Positions 15,264 to 23,893 of a DNA stretch of 38,431 nt are shown here, in pieces. The position numbers and the translations under genes are program-made. This DNA is from a virus: the IMG/VR virus record IMGVR_UViG_3300047560_000465, positions 1 through 38,431 of that record; one strand, written 5' to 3'. The number at the start of each line of letters is the position of its first letter. Positions within the stretch are counted from its first letter, which is position 1. The notes under the pieces were generated by a model. It did not search any database. It worked only from the letters and a program-made list of their open reading frames with translations, and was not told the origin of the DNA.

Positions 15264-16774
15264 TACTGTCCCTGTGTAGGATTCAAACTACCTTGAAAAA
15301 GCCCACGCCAAGCAAAGTTAGGAGGATTTGGTCGAGTAGCGCCCGACACAATCTCTTTGACTGCTTTTTCAGCAGCTTGTTTACGCAACACTCCTTGGGC
15401 TAAGTCAGCAGCTAAACCTGTGCCAGCAGTGCCCGCAGCAAGATAGGGATTCTGAGAAGCTGCCATGATCTCGCCACCCATTGCAAGATGACTACGCATA
15501 GGATTAAAACGACCAAGAATAGACAGCAAAGGATCTAAACTTCCACCCTTAGCAACAGATTTAATTACATTTTGCTCAGTCTCAGAGAATTGACCCATCT
15601 TGTCTTTATTAGATGCAATATTGATGAAACCTCGGCGGATAAGCTCAGATTCAGAAGCTTTAGGATCAAGTGCTTTTGCTTCTGCGACATTAAGAGCATC
15701 TTCTAAAACACTTGCACGGCTAAGATTACGCCAATCCTTACGAGCGTTCATTACGCTTTTTACAGCAGTATCAAGTCCTTCTTTTCCTGCGATAATGTCT
15801 TTACCGGACAATTTAGCCATGTACTCGTCAATACCTTTGACCATTTCACGAGACAGTCGTTTGACATCATCAGTAGGGGCTTCGCTGCTAAGCTTAGTAG
15901 CCATGCTACGGAACTTTTCTACTGTAGTAAAAGGAACTCGTTCAGTACCAATAATTGAATCATACTTTTTTAGCATGTTTTCAATTGCTGGCGCATTCTC
16001 GGAAATGTAGCCCGCATTATCTAAACGACTACGGAGACTCTCAACCATATTAAGAGCACTTTGAGGTTTTACAGAAACACCTTGATCTGCCATAGTTGTA
16101 TAGGCTTTTTGAGCACGTTGCTTAACCTCATCCATGGTCATCAAGTTAGGCTTTTCAGTAGCCATAGCTCCTGCTGCACGTCCTGTAGCACCTGCTGCCA
16201 ACGCACCAACACCAATACCAGCCAAAGTCGCAGCAAGATCACTGCCTGTGAACTGTTTTGTTTGTTCGGCTGTAGCTTGACCTGCGGCGGCTCCTGCACC
16301 TGCCGCGGGAATCTGCTGAGCAAGATTAGCAGCCAATGCAGGAACTTGTGGTGCAAGTTTAGCCAATCCGGCTGTAGATCCCATAGCTTGAGCCCCCGCC
16401 TGAGCAGCACGTTCAGTTGTTGTCTCCGGTACAGGAACACCGGCGCTTGTCAGCATCTGCTCTTGAGCTTTAGCAAACTCTGGAGCACGACTAGATGAAC
16501 CTACCAACTGAGCACCTACGTTATATAAGCTCTTACCTGCTTCCAAAGCAGCCGTAGCTGGTGCTGTAAAGGCTTCATAAGCAGCACGTCCTGTCAGCCC
16601 AACTTGACGAGCCAGCGCTTGAGGCAGTGAACGTCCCTGAGCTTCTTGTGGTTGTTCAGTCTGAGCTGGCGCAGCTGCTTTACCTAAGTAAGATTCAATC
16701 TTAGCAATAGCTTGCTCATTAGACAAACCTTCAGGTAAATCAAAATGCTGACCTTCGTATTGATATACTGGCAT
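15263..16774 (-). CDS. Internal virion / DNA ejection protein, 503 aa
   Basis: It begins MPVYQYEGQHFDLPEGLSNE, a short domain (an LPEGLSNEQAIAKIE-type motif) seen at the N-terminus of many phage internal proteins. Then comes an Ala/Gln/Gly-rich stretch with membrane-active character (ANLAQQIPAAGAGAAAGQAT, IGVGALAAGATGRAAGAMAT) and a helical C-terminal half. Proteins with this composition are packed inside podovirus heads and enter the cell envelope during ejection. No lytic domain is visible. It is one of three such genes in a row. Confidence 0.7.
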   Translation of the reverse strand: MPVYQYEGQHFDLPEGLSNEQAIAKIESYLGKAAAPAQTEQPQEAQGRSLPQALARQVGLTGRAAYEAFTAPATAALEAGKSLYNVGAQLVGSSSRAPEFAKAQEQMLTSAGVPVPETTTERAAQAGAQAMGSTAGLAKLAPQVPALAANLAQQIPAAGAGAAAGQATAEQTKQFTGSDLAATLAGIGVGALAAGATGRAAGAMATEKPNLMTMDEVKQRAQKAYTTMADQGVSVKPQSALNMVESLRSRLDNAGYISENAPAIENMLKKYDSIIGTERVPFTTVEKFRSMATKLSSEAPTDDVKRLSREMVKGIDEYMAKLSGKDIIAGKEGLDTAVKSVMNARKDWRNLSRASVLEDALNVAEAKALDPKASESELIRRGFINIASNKDKMGQFSETEQNVIKSVAKGGSLDPLLSILGRFNPMRSHLAMGGEIMAASQNPYLAAGTAGTGLAADLAQGVLRKQAAEKAVKEIVSGATRPNPPNFAWRGLFQGSLNPTQGQ

Positions 16775-16782
16775 GTCTTTCC

Positions 16783-18000
16783 TTATTTCAAGACAATTGG
16801 ATTTTCTTTAGTTCCCACATTTGCTGTAGGTTCAACAAATTCAAAGCCTTGTAAACTACCTTTCTTTTCAGCATAAGTCTGCATACGCTTTGCATAGTTA
16901 ATATTTTTAGCGTGTATTTCTTGCAGTTTAGTAAGCAGTTCAGTGCGTGCTTTAGGGCTGGTTGTCAACTGAGGGATACGAGATTCAACATAATCACGAT
17001 CAGAATTAGATACTTGAGCACCCAGTTTACCACCAAGATCTTTCATTACCAAATCTTTAGCCAGTTTACTGTACACTTCTGAATTAGATAACTTGTTTGC
17101 TTCTTCTTTACTAACCAGTCCAATACTGTTCAACAAATTAGCTGTAGTAACAGTGGCATTAGCTTGTGGGCCACTATACAAAGTCCCTGTGTCGTTCAAT
17201 TTTTTCATCTGAGACAGACGATTCAAAGCGTCAGATGAAGTGGTCGCTTGGTCAATAGCTCCTGTAAGTTTCTTAGCTTGCTCAGCACCCAAAGTTTTAG
17301 CGAATTCGCTTTCTTGTTGAAATACAGTAGTAGCCCGTCCTGCTTGTGCTTTAGCAATGCTTTGTTGAAACAGCTTATTATTTACTGCCGCAACTTGTTC
17401 AGGAGTGTAATCATTGAACGAACGAGCAGCAGGAAGACCTAATTCTTTAGCTGTACCCAGCCATTCAGCACTTGGTTTAGCTGTTTGATCAATTACTTCT
17501 AAATCCTTTGAATTATTTGTTGTTTGGAACTTTGCAATAGATTCGGGAGTATATTTACCTGTCTGTAAAAGTTTTGCTGAAATGCCTTCGGCAGAAAGTT
17601 GTGCAGTTTTTACCGCCGTGTCTGCCTGTTTTGCCCCAATCTCAGCATATTTAAAAGCTGATTCACGAGCCATTTGAGCCAACTGAGCAGCACCTTGCTG
17701 ATCCCCGGCTTGAGCTAATGATTGTGCTGCTTGAGCAATAGAATTAGGGTCATTAGGGTTCAAACCTTGCAGCACTTGTTGACGCATTGCAGCAAGACGC
17801 ATCTGTGGGTCTTGAGCGCCCATCAAACCACCTACTGCATTACCAGCACGTTGAAATCCACCACGAATGTCAGCTTGAGCACGTTGCTCAGGAGACAACT
17901 GAGCCATCTGAATAGCTTGCTGTTGAGCCAACTGGTCTTGCTGTTGCTGATACATCTCAGGAGTTGCGAACAACCCTGCCACCATAGAATCTGTAGCCAT
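16783..18000 (-). CDS. Internal virion protein, 405 aa
   Basis: A helical, Gln- and Ala-rich protein from the N-terminus (MYQQQQDQLAQQQAIQMAQL) through most of its length, with many Gln-Ala helices (AQLAQMARESAFKYAEIGAK). There is no enzymatic motif. Composition and position between two other ejection-type proteins suggest a virion core or ejectosome component, analogous in place to T7 gp14-16. The identity of each of the three genes cannot be settled by eye. Confidence 0.65.
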   Translation of the reverse strand: MATDSMVAGLFATPEMYQQQQDQLAQQQAIQMAQLSPEQRAQADIRGGFQRAGNAVGGLMGAQDPQMRLAAMRQQVLQGLNPNDPNSIAQAAQSLAQAGDQQGAAQLAQMARESAFKYAEIGAKQADTAVKTAQLSAEGISAKLLQTGKYTPESIAKFQTTNNSKDLEVIDQTAKPSAEWLGTAKELGLPAARSFNDYTPEQVAAVNNKLFQQSIAKAQAGRATTVFQQESEFAKTLGAEQAKKLTGAIDQATTSSDALNRLSQMKKLNDTGTLYSGPQANATVTTANLLNSIGLVSKEEANKLSNSEVYSKLAKDLVMKDLGGKLGAQVSNSDRDYVESRIPQLTTSPKARTELLTKLQEIHAKNINYAKRMQTYAEKKGSLQGFEFVEPTANVGTKENPIVLK

Positions 18001-18016
18001 GTCTAATTATCCTTTA

Positions 18017-20377
18017 TTAAAGACCCAGGAGGGATTGGAGGTCTGGACTCAGCAAACTAGCGCCACCGCCAGCGTAGGTACTTGCTGGAGTAATGTCTGA
18101 GTTTTGGGACATCCAACCACTTGCTGCTGAGTTAAGCTGATCTGGGCTCAAGCCTTGCAGCCAGCTACCCAAAGCACCACCTAAACCAGTATTACCTACA
18201 ACATTGCCCATAGCGTTATTAAACAATGAGCTACCACCCAAACCAGACAGCACAGTTGCGTAAGGATTATATTGGTTAGACAGAGCTGCGTTAGCTGCTG
18301 CTGTGTTAGCTGTCAAGCCCAACTGACCAGCTCGAGCACCGGAAGCAGAAGACTGCTGAGCCAACCCAGAAGATAATCCCAGCGGCTGTTGACCAAGCTG
18401 TTCCACATTCGAGGCTGTAGTTAGACCTGCGTTGAATGGTTGATAAGCTGAAGACAACAAACCTTGACCGAAGTTAACTTGTTGTTGACCGTATTGTTGT
18501 GCATTAGCAGCCATCTGAGCATCAGCCATGGCACGAGCATTAGCCAGAGCAGCTTGTTCAGGGTTAGCAGCTTGCAAGTTACCGCCTTGAGCTACTGACA
18601 CACCTGTACGACCTGTTTGTTGCAGCTGATTAGCCAATCGAGCAGATTCAACATCACGACTAGGAGCCAACAAAGCTTGTTGTTGGTTATACCACTGTGA
18701 AGCTACATCGTTAGGATTCTGACCAATGTAGCTACGTCCCAAGTTCTGCAAGTTAGCTGCATCAGTCAATGATTGACGATTAGCACCCATGATCTGATCT
18801 TGATACGCTTGCAAAGCAGGAGACAGAGTATACCCGGCGCTAGTCAATTGACCTGTAGTAGGATCAACTTGGAAGTTAGACGTACCAAAGGTTGTCGTAG
18901 TGCCCACAGGACGGAACTGTGAAGAAGCTACAGCAGTCTGTCCAGCTTGACGCAGAGCATCAGCTTGAGCTTGTTGAGCTTGGCTGGTAGTGTTACCTTG
19001 GAGCAGACCCCCAACAGCGCTTGTAACACCTCCCAAAAGACCCCCTAAAAGGTTATTGTTTGCTGTGGTAGTTGCCATGTTGTTAGTTCCTGTTTGTCCT
19101 GCAATTGCTGATAAAAGTAATTTACTTAAAAAATCCTGTGTTGAAGGATTCGTTCCTGATGTTGTAGCAGCTTCTGAGGTAGCGCCAATAGATCCTAAAG
19201 TTGTTCCACTTGTCGGAGTAGCTGTTACACCTGTTAACCCCTGTGCTCCACCCATACTAGACAGATTAGGCGTAGAGCTCTGAGTGAGTCCTAACCCGCC
19301 TGTTGAAGCTGCTGTGGTATCAAAGTAGTAAGGATTTGAGAGATCTAAAGGAGCTAAATCAGCTTGTAAACCTGTCGATTGACCAAGAGGAGACAAAGAG
19401 TAATCAGTACCGCTTGTGTAATCAGTCGTAGGCGTATATGCTGGAGTCTCAGTTGGAGTCTCAGTTGGAGTCTCAGTTGGAGTTGACGCAGAACTAAGCA
19501 GCCCACCAGCAGCTTGATTAGCACCTGTAGCCAAAGCAGCATTAGTCAAAGACGAGCTCAGATCTTGTCCTGACAGTAAGCCGGAAGCTGTATTTCCTGC
19601 TAACTGACCAGCAGCTGTGCCATAATCGGAACCCACTGCCGATCCTAATTGACTCCCTGCATAACTTGCTGCTAGACTGGGAAGAACATTAGAAAGACTT
19701 TCTCCAGAACCTACAGCCTGTCCTGTATTTGCTCCCGAGATTGCTGCGCCTGCGACAGGACTGACAGCCGAAATAGCTGCGATTCCTACAGGGCCTAAAC
19801 TATTTACAGCAGATAGTCCCTCATTAAAAGCATCAGCTAAACCTTGACCCAAACCTCCAAAAACATCTCCAAATAAGCTACTGTATGTCGTAGTTGGATT
19901 GTGAACTTCCCCGGCTTGATTTAAATAGCGGCTTCCACCTCCGCCTGATAACCCAATAACAATCTCACCATTATTATTTTTTAAGCCTGTGAGCGTCCCG
20001 CCTAGTGTTGAAGAGGGTTGAGTATTTACGCTACTATCAAAAGGAACAGCGTCTGCTTTTACAAGGTAGCCCTGTGTTCCAATATTATTATTTTTTAAAT
20101 AGTTTGCAAAACCTACATCCCCTAAATCCACTAAAGAAGCATTGGATGTAAATGTTTTTAGGTTATCAGCATTAGCCAACCAAGGAAACAAATAAGCATT
20201 GTCTCCTGAAATAACGCCGCCGTTTTTAACAATGTCTTTAGGAACATATTTATATGTTGTTCCTCCTATTGTCATATCTAGACCATAGGTACTACCATCA
20301 CCAAATTGGTCTGCGTAAATAGGCGCTTTTGAAGTATCTAAATCTCCAAAAGAAGTTTTAATAATACTATTAGACAT
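18017..20377 (-). CDS. Large internal virion protein with TPTE repeats, 786 aa
   Basis: The N-terminal third is beta-rich (YGLDMTIGGTTYKYVPKDIV) with Gly-rich stretches. The centre carries a short perfect repeat of the tetrapeptide TPTE (encoded at 19443..19478) in a Thr/Pro/Ser linker. The C-terminal half is rich in Gln, Ala, Asn and Gly (QAQADALRQAGQTAVASSQF). A segment SQWYNQQQALLAPSRDVESA resembles conserved parts of podovirus internal core proteins. It is probably an ejection protein crossing the envelope. It is the longest gene in the window and abuts the 91-aa fibre-like gene by one base. Confidence 0.65.
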   Translation of the reverse strand: MSNSIIKTSFGDLDTSKAPIYADQFGDGSTYGLDMTIGGTTYKYVPKDIVKNGGVISGDNAYLFPWLANADNLKTFTSNASLVDLGDVGFANYLKNNNIGTQGYLVKADAVPFDSSVNTQPSSTLGGTLTGLKNNNGEIVIGLSGGGGSRYLNQAGEVHNPTTTYSSLFGDVFGGLGQGLADAFNEGLSAVNSLGPVGIAAISAVSPVAGAAISGANTGQAVGSGESLSNVLPSLAASYAGSQLGSAVGSDYGTAAGQLAGNTASGLLSGQDLSSSLTNAALATGANQAAGGLLSSASTPTETPTETPTETPAYTPTTDYTSGTDYSLSPLGQSTGLQADLAPLDLSNPYYFDTTAASTGGLGLTQSSTPNLSSMGGAQGLTGVTATPTSGTTLGSIGATSEAATTSGTNPSTQDFLSKLLLSAIAGQTGTNNMATTTANNNLLGGLLGGVTSAVGGLLQGNTTSQAQQAQADALRQAGQTAVASSQFRPVGTTTTFGTSNFQVDPTTGQLTSAGYTLSPALQAYQDQIMGANRQSLTDAANLQNLGRSYIGQNPNDVASQWYNQQQALLAPSRDVESARLANQLQQTGRTGVSVAQGGNLQAANPEQAALANARAMADAQMAANAQQYGQQQVNFGQGLLSSAYQPFNAGLTTASNVEQLGQQPLGLSSGLAQQSSASGARAGQLGLTANTAAANAALSNQYNPYATVLSGLGGSSLFNNAMGNVVGNTGLGGALGSWLQGLSPDQLNSAASGWMSQNSDITPASTYAGGGASLLSPDLQSLLGL
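19443..19478 (-). repeat. Three perfect 12-base tandem repeats inside the 786-aa gene
   Basis: The 12-base unit GGAGTCTCAGTT (plus strand) occurs three times without change and encodes TPTE-type repeats on the minus strand. Perfect conservation at DNA level suggests recent slippage, so copy number may vary within the population. Confidence 0.9.
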
Positions 20378-20652
20378 TAAATAGTGCCGTTAGAGATCAC
20401 ATTACCCAAGACCGTCAAGTTACCTGAGCTATCAACTTTAAACACGTTAGTTCCGCTAGCTTGGACATAAAGTACTCCAGCCGCTTCAATAAACTTAAAA
20501 TTAGTAAACGTACCGTCAGCTTTGGTGGCAATAGCTGCTGAGATGTTATCAAACTCAGTATTGATCTCAGTACCTTTAACAATCTTAGCAGGGTTACCAT
20601 GCAGCAGACTGTCTTTAGCAGCAAAGTTAGTTGATTTGGTATAGTTTGACAT
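20377..20652 (-). CDS. Small tail appendage protein, 91 aa
   Basis: It starts MSNYTKSTNFAAKDSLLHGN followed by PAKIVKGTEINTEFDNIS, a highly conserved opening in podovirus tail proteins. It ends in a beta-rich segment (FKVDSSGNLTVLGNVISNGT) like the ends of tail fibres; the 581-aa fibre at 28556 ends similarly (NIVSNGTP). It is probably a small tail spike or fibre connector. It lies between the nozzle-like gene and the internal virion proteins. Confidence 0.7.
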   Translation of the reverse strand: MSNYTKSTNFAAKDSLLHGNPAKIVKGTEINTEFDNISAAIATKADGTFTNFKFIEAAGVLYVQASGTNVFKVDSSGNLTVLGNVISNGTI

Positions 20653-20654
20653 GA

Positions 20655-22205
20655 TTAAAGTATCTTTCCATTCTTAGCCCAGATTTCAATCTTTTGAATA
20701 CTCAAAGGTGAGCCGTTAATATAAGCTTCGTAGCCAGTTTGAATAACTTTACCTGATCCTGTTGGATAAGCTTTCAAAACTGATAAAACCTGACCGCTAG
20801 AATAGTCAGCGTCATTATAATCACTTTCCCCATAATAAGCAATATTATTAGGAGGAATGTTGACGTTTTGTGAATAGAATTGACCACTAAAGTCATATCC
20901 CCACTTAAATGTCAAAGGCTGACCATTACCTCCAATTACTGTGACCATCAATGTCTTTAAGATTGAGGTAACTGATGGAGCACCAAAATCAGTGTGGTTA
21001 GTGTGATACTGAAGTAGATAATTAGAAGTATTATCTAAATATGTTGAATACGAAGCAACATAGCCAGCCTTACCCAACAATAACGTACCATCTTGTTTAA
21101 CACAAAAACTTACAGGATTGATACTATCCCAAGTAGTTACTCGTGCAGCTCCGTCTTGCAGTTGAGCCTTAGTGTCAAAACAATAGACTTGATGCGAAGT
21201 AGGGAAAGACAACAAATAGAAAGCATCTACTGGAGAGTGAATAGCTTTAATGTTGTTAGGATTAGATTCAGTAGAGATGTAAGCAAGCAAATCATTGCGG
21301 ACATTCTTACTCAGTTCACGGAAAGGGGCACTCTTTTCCTGAATAGTTCGCAAGACACTACGTACACCCGTTTGAGACAAGAAAATAATGTCTGTACCAG
21401 TGTAAGCAATACTGTCACGAGAGATACAGCCAATACCTGTGATAACGTCTTGCAAAGCAAAAGTAGTTGCTGATGGGTCAGTAGCGCCTTGATAAACAAG
21501 AATATTGTTCTTACCAAAGATAAACAAGTAACCGTTGTGAGCACCCAGACCAACAATAGTATCACCGCCTTTAGGCCATACGGTAGTTGTATCTAAAGTA
21601 CCTGCTGTACCTGTAGACCAGTTATAAGGCTGCTTTGTATTAGACCATTGAACAGTAACTTTATCAGACGCTGTACTTACGTTCCACAGACGACCATAAG
21701 CACTGATAACTGCGTTAGCTTGCTGTACTGTACCAGAATAGCCAGCCATCTCCGAGATACGACGATATTGTGTTGTAGATGTTGTAGGATTGAATTCAAG
21801 AGGATCGTAGCCTTCTTGGAACAGATAAATACCCCCACCAAGGGAAGCCATCTGCCAGTTACTAGCGGTGATTGTAGGAGCTGTACCCCCACCACCATAG
21901 GTAAGTTCAGTCAGTGTTGATCCAACGAGCTTAAACAGCTTATTGTTACCAGCACAAATAGTCCAACTTGTCCCATCAACAGTGATCAGTTCACCAATAG
22001 CTTTAACGTCTTCAGTGCCAAGCGTAGCAGACGTAGAGTGTAGAGGGCTCCAGCCTTTACGAGCACCGATTCGTCCATACTGGTCAATAACACAGTTAAT
22101 AGCAGTTAGAGCAAAGCCTGAAGCTAAGTCTAAACTACTATCTTGTGTATTAAGACCGAAGAATCCCGGTGCTGTAATAGCGTAAGGAATGATTTGTTGA
22201 GCCAT
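20655..22205 (-). CDS. Tail nozzle / tubular protein B-like, 516 aa
   Basis: Start MAQQIIPYAITAPGFFGLNT, chosen because its ATG overlaps the preceding stop (TAATG); the frame is open five codons further. LNTQDSSLDL and VIDQYGRIGARKGW are typical of the short-tail proteins that close or extend the podovirus tail. The rest is a long series of beta strands with repeated small blades (IGELITVDGTSWTICAGNNK, GLGAHNGYLFIFGKNNILVY), suggesting a propeller-like fold. It is expected to sit below the adaptor encoded just upstream. Confidence 0.75.
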   Translation of the reverse strand: MAQQIIPYAITAPGFFGLNTQDSSLDLASGFALTAINCVIDQYGRIGARKGWSPLHSTSATLGTEDVKAIGELITVDGTSWTICAGNNKLFKLVGSTLTELTYGGGGTAPTITASNWQMASLGGGIYLFQEGYDPLEFNPTTSTTQYRRISEMAGYSGTVQQANAVISAYGRLWNVSTASDKVTVQWSNTKQPYNWSTGTAGTLDTTTVWPKGGDTIVGLGAHNGYLFIFGKNNILVYQGATDPSATTFALQDVITGIGCISRDSIAYTGTDIIFLSQTGVRSVLRTIQEKSAPFRELSKNVRNDLLAYISTESNPNNIKAIHSPVDAFYLLSFPTSHQVYCFDTKAQLQDGAARVTTWDSINPVSFCVKQDGTLLLGKAGYVASYSTYLDNTSNYLLQYHTNHTDFGAPSVTSILKTLMVTVIGGNGQPLTFKWGYDFSGQFYSQNVNIPPNNIAYYGESDYNDADYSSGQVLSVLKAYPTGSGKVIQTGYEAYINGSPLSIQKIEIWAKNGKIL

Positions 22206-22867
22206 TAGGTAGGAACCCAAGCATCGTTTTCAGGGGAACGAGCAAGTTCAAGGGCAATTAAGTCACCCAAAGACTTACGAGCAAGAATATAAGCTTCTGA
22301 GCTAGCCAAACCACCGTCTTCACCGCGTTCAACCAAGGCACGAGCCAGGGCATTCAATACGATAGGTTCTTTAGGAAGTTTAGTCGTGTCAGCATCCAAT
22401 ACCAGATCATTCTCAGGAACAATCAAACTAAATCGGATGTTATATGCTGCATCTGGAATAGGCCAAAACTTGACCATTGCATCGCCATTAGAATCTACAC
22501 CACCAAAGATATAGTTAAAAGGTGTTGTCTTCTGAGGATTCAGTGTTCCGAAAGCTTGAATATCAAGACTTGCGTGATCCATTGGCTCAAGGATGTACTG
22601 ACGGCTTGTGTTGATCACATCCATGATCTTACAGCGTACACCAGCGCCAGTAATGCTGTAACCATCATATTGGTTAGCAATCGTGGCTACAGTGATAGCT
22701 GTATTAAATGCATCCCAATCGTAAGCATCTGCAATTTCACGTTTAGCGTCATTGACAAACTTACCGATAAGGTTACTCAGTGTGTTCTCTGAAACAGAAC
22801 TCACTGTAGGCTCACGAAGACGTACAAGGACGTCATTCACGAGAGTTAAAAAGGAAGGCAAAGCCAT
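22205..22867 (-). CDS. Head-tail adaptor (tail tubular protein A-like), 220 aa
   Basis: MALPSFLTLVNDVLVRLREP followed by a region with DAKREIADAYDWDAFN is the usual N-terminal pattern of T7 gp11-type adaptors. The central beta region (VKFWPIPDAAYNIRFSLIVP) and C-terminal helices (LNALARALVERGEDGG) complete it. Twelve copies would join the portal to the nozzle. It is translationally coupled to the next gene by TAATG. It is complete in length (T7 gp11 is 196 aa). Confidence 0.85.
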   Translation of the reverse strand: MALPSFLTLVNDVLVRLREPTVSSVSENTLSNLIGKFVNDAKREIADAYDWDAFNTAITVATIANQYDGYSITGAGVRCKIMDVINTSRQYILEPMDHASLDIQAFGTLNPQKTTPFNYIFGGVDSNGDAMVKFWPIPDAAYNIRFSLIVPENDLVLDADTTKLPKEPIVLNALARALVERGEDGGLASSEAYILARKSLGDLIALELARSPENDAWVPT

Positions 22868-22869
22868 GA

Positions 22870-23061
22870 TTAATAGCCTTGTTTCTTAGGCTTCTTCTTG
22901 GACATGCCCGCTTCAGACATAGCGATTGCTACAGCTTGCTTCTGTGATTTCACAGCAGGGCCTGATTTAGAACCAGAGTGCAATTCACCAGCTTTCCACT
23001 CTTTCATCACTTTGCCCACTTTAGCCATCTTACCAGATTTAGTTTTAGGTTTAGTTGCCAT
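22870..23061 (-). CDS. Small basic DUF6496-like protein, 63 aa
   Basis: A very lysine-rich protein with the conserved block KVMKEWKAGELHSGSKSGP leading to KQAVAIAMSEA. This pattern occurs in small phage and bacterial proteins grouped as DUF6496; function is unknown. It lies between structural genes and is probably carried in the virion or assists head assembly. The family name is from memory. Confidence 0.75.
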   Translation of the reverse strand: MATKPKTKSGKMAKVGKVMKEWKAGELHSGSKSGPAVKSQKQAVAIAMSEAGMSKKKPKKQGY

Positions 23062-23072
23062 GATATATGTCC

Positions 23073-23444
23073 TTATTTAAGAAAGCGCAGGTGATATTTA
23101 GCTTGATCATAGACGCCTACAGCTTCGTCAATGATGTTGTGAAGAGCAGTGTTAGCACGAGGGCAAATCTTTTCACGGTTGTCTTCAATCCACTGTGTGT
23201 GCTTCTCAAGGATGTCCAATAGATTGCCCTTATATTCATTAGCCATCAAAGGCACATCAATCAAGACACCATAACAACCTTCAAACTTCTGAGCGAACTC
23301 ATCAGCCAATGGGATAATATCGTTATAGAAAGTGTCTGTAGCCATATGCTCAGAAAAAGAACGAGTCTTTAGATGAACACGATGAGCAAGATCACGAGCA
23401 AGGAAAAGAAGGGCAACATATTTGCCAGCATACAAAGTATTCAT
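23073..23444 (-). CDS. Helical phage protein, 123 aa (ferritin-like/DUF5856-like pattern)
   Basis: An all-helical protein beginning MNTLYAGKYVALLFLARDLA. It has the pattern HRVHLKTRSFSEHMATDTFY followed by NDIIPLADEFAQKFEG, which looks like the HW-K-T-S-A-H-A opening of Dps/ferritin-like or DUF5856 proteins. Metal ligands cannot be assigned with certainty. The C-terminus overlaps nothing known. The role in the structural block is unknown. Confidence 0.6.
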   Translation of the reverse strand: MNTLYAGKYVALLFLARDLAHRVHLKTRSFSEHMATDTFYNDIIPLADEFAQKFEGCYGVLIDVPLMANEYKGNLLDILEKHTQWIEDNREKICPRANTALHNIIDEAVGVYDQAKYHLRFLK

Positions 23445-23644
23445 TTAAAGAACCGATCAACAAAGAATGTAACAATACCACCGACACCAGAAGCAATAGT
23501 CATTCCCATCCAGAACCCGCCCTTAGACTTGTTGGCAAGCTCCAGTAGGCATTTGACATCTTTGCTAAGACTATGAACCTCAGTCTGGAGGGCTTCTACT
23601 TGGGCTTCTAATCGTCCAAACTCACGAGCTGAAACGTCTTCCAT
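23441..23644 (-). CDS. XhlA-like coiled-coil membrane protein, 67 aa
   Basis: An N-terminal coiled coil (EFGRLEAQVEALQTEVHSLS) is followed by a membrane helix (GFWMGMTIASGVGGIVTFFV) and a short basic end. This layout is like haemolysin XhlA-type holin accessory proteins, found in many podoviruses near capsid genes. It overlaps the 123-aa gene by four bases. It may act in lysis although far from the main cassette, or be a minor virion component. Confidence 0.65.
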   Translation of the reverse strand: MEDVSAREFGRLEAQVEALQTEVHSLSKDVKCLLELANKSKGGFWMGMTIASGVGGIVTFFVDRFFK

Positions 23645-23649
23645 TGAAG

Positions 23650-23820
23650 TTACTCCTCAGCAGGTTTCTTAGCGCGTGGGGCCTTTTTAACAGGCTCTTC
23701 TGCTTGAGTTTCTTCTACCACTGGCTCGTAGTCAGGATGATTCTTCATCGAATCAATATCTACTTGGTGAATAAAGGTGACTGTTTGCCCACTAAGTAGG
23801 CATCGGAATGTGGCTGTCAT
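23650..23820 (-). CDS. Small hypothetical protein after the capsid gene, 56 aa
   Basis: MTATFRCLLSGQTVTFIHQV opens with two beta strands. The middle is IDSMKNHPDYEPV, and the tail alternates acidic and basic blocks (EETQAEEPVKKAPRAKKPAE). Comparable short proteins with an M-V-F-C-SG-TV-F opening follow major capsid genes in related phages, as I recall. The function is unknown; the charged tail would suit capsid decoration or contact. The frame is too short for many gene callers. Confidence 0.6.
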   Translation of the reverse strand: MTATFRCLLSGQTVTFIHQVDIDSMKNHPDYEPVVEETQAEEPVKKAPRAKKPAEE

Positions 23821-23849
23821 ACTAAGGTAGTCCTGCTAATGGATAGATC

Positions 23850-23879
23850 AAAGGAGCCACCCTTTTGAGGTAGCCCCTT
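23850..23879 (-). terminator. Terminator-like hairpin after the major capsid gene
   Basis: On the leftward transcript an 11-bp stem forms (AAGGGGCTACC with GGTGGCTCCTT) around a 7-base loop. Two of its pairs are G-U on the minus-strand RNA but A-C mismatches on the plus-strand RNA, so it is built for leftward reading. The T run after it is short, so it may slow or partly end transcription after the capsid gene, as T7's terminator does after gene 10. Confidence 0.55.
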
Positions 23880-23893
23880 CAATCTAGCTATTA

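Noticed and set aside
18531-18546. Sigma54-like TGGCACGAGCATTAGC on the plus strand
   Set aside because: The -12 element reads TTAG instead of TTGC, and it lies antisense within a virion protein gene.
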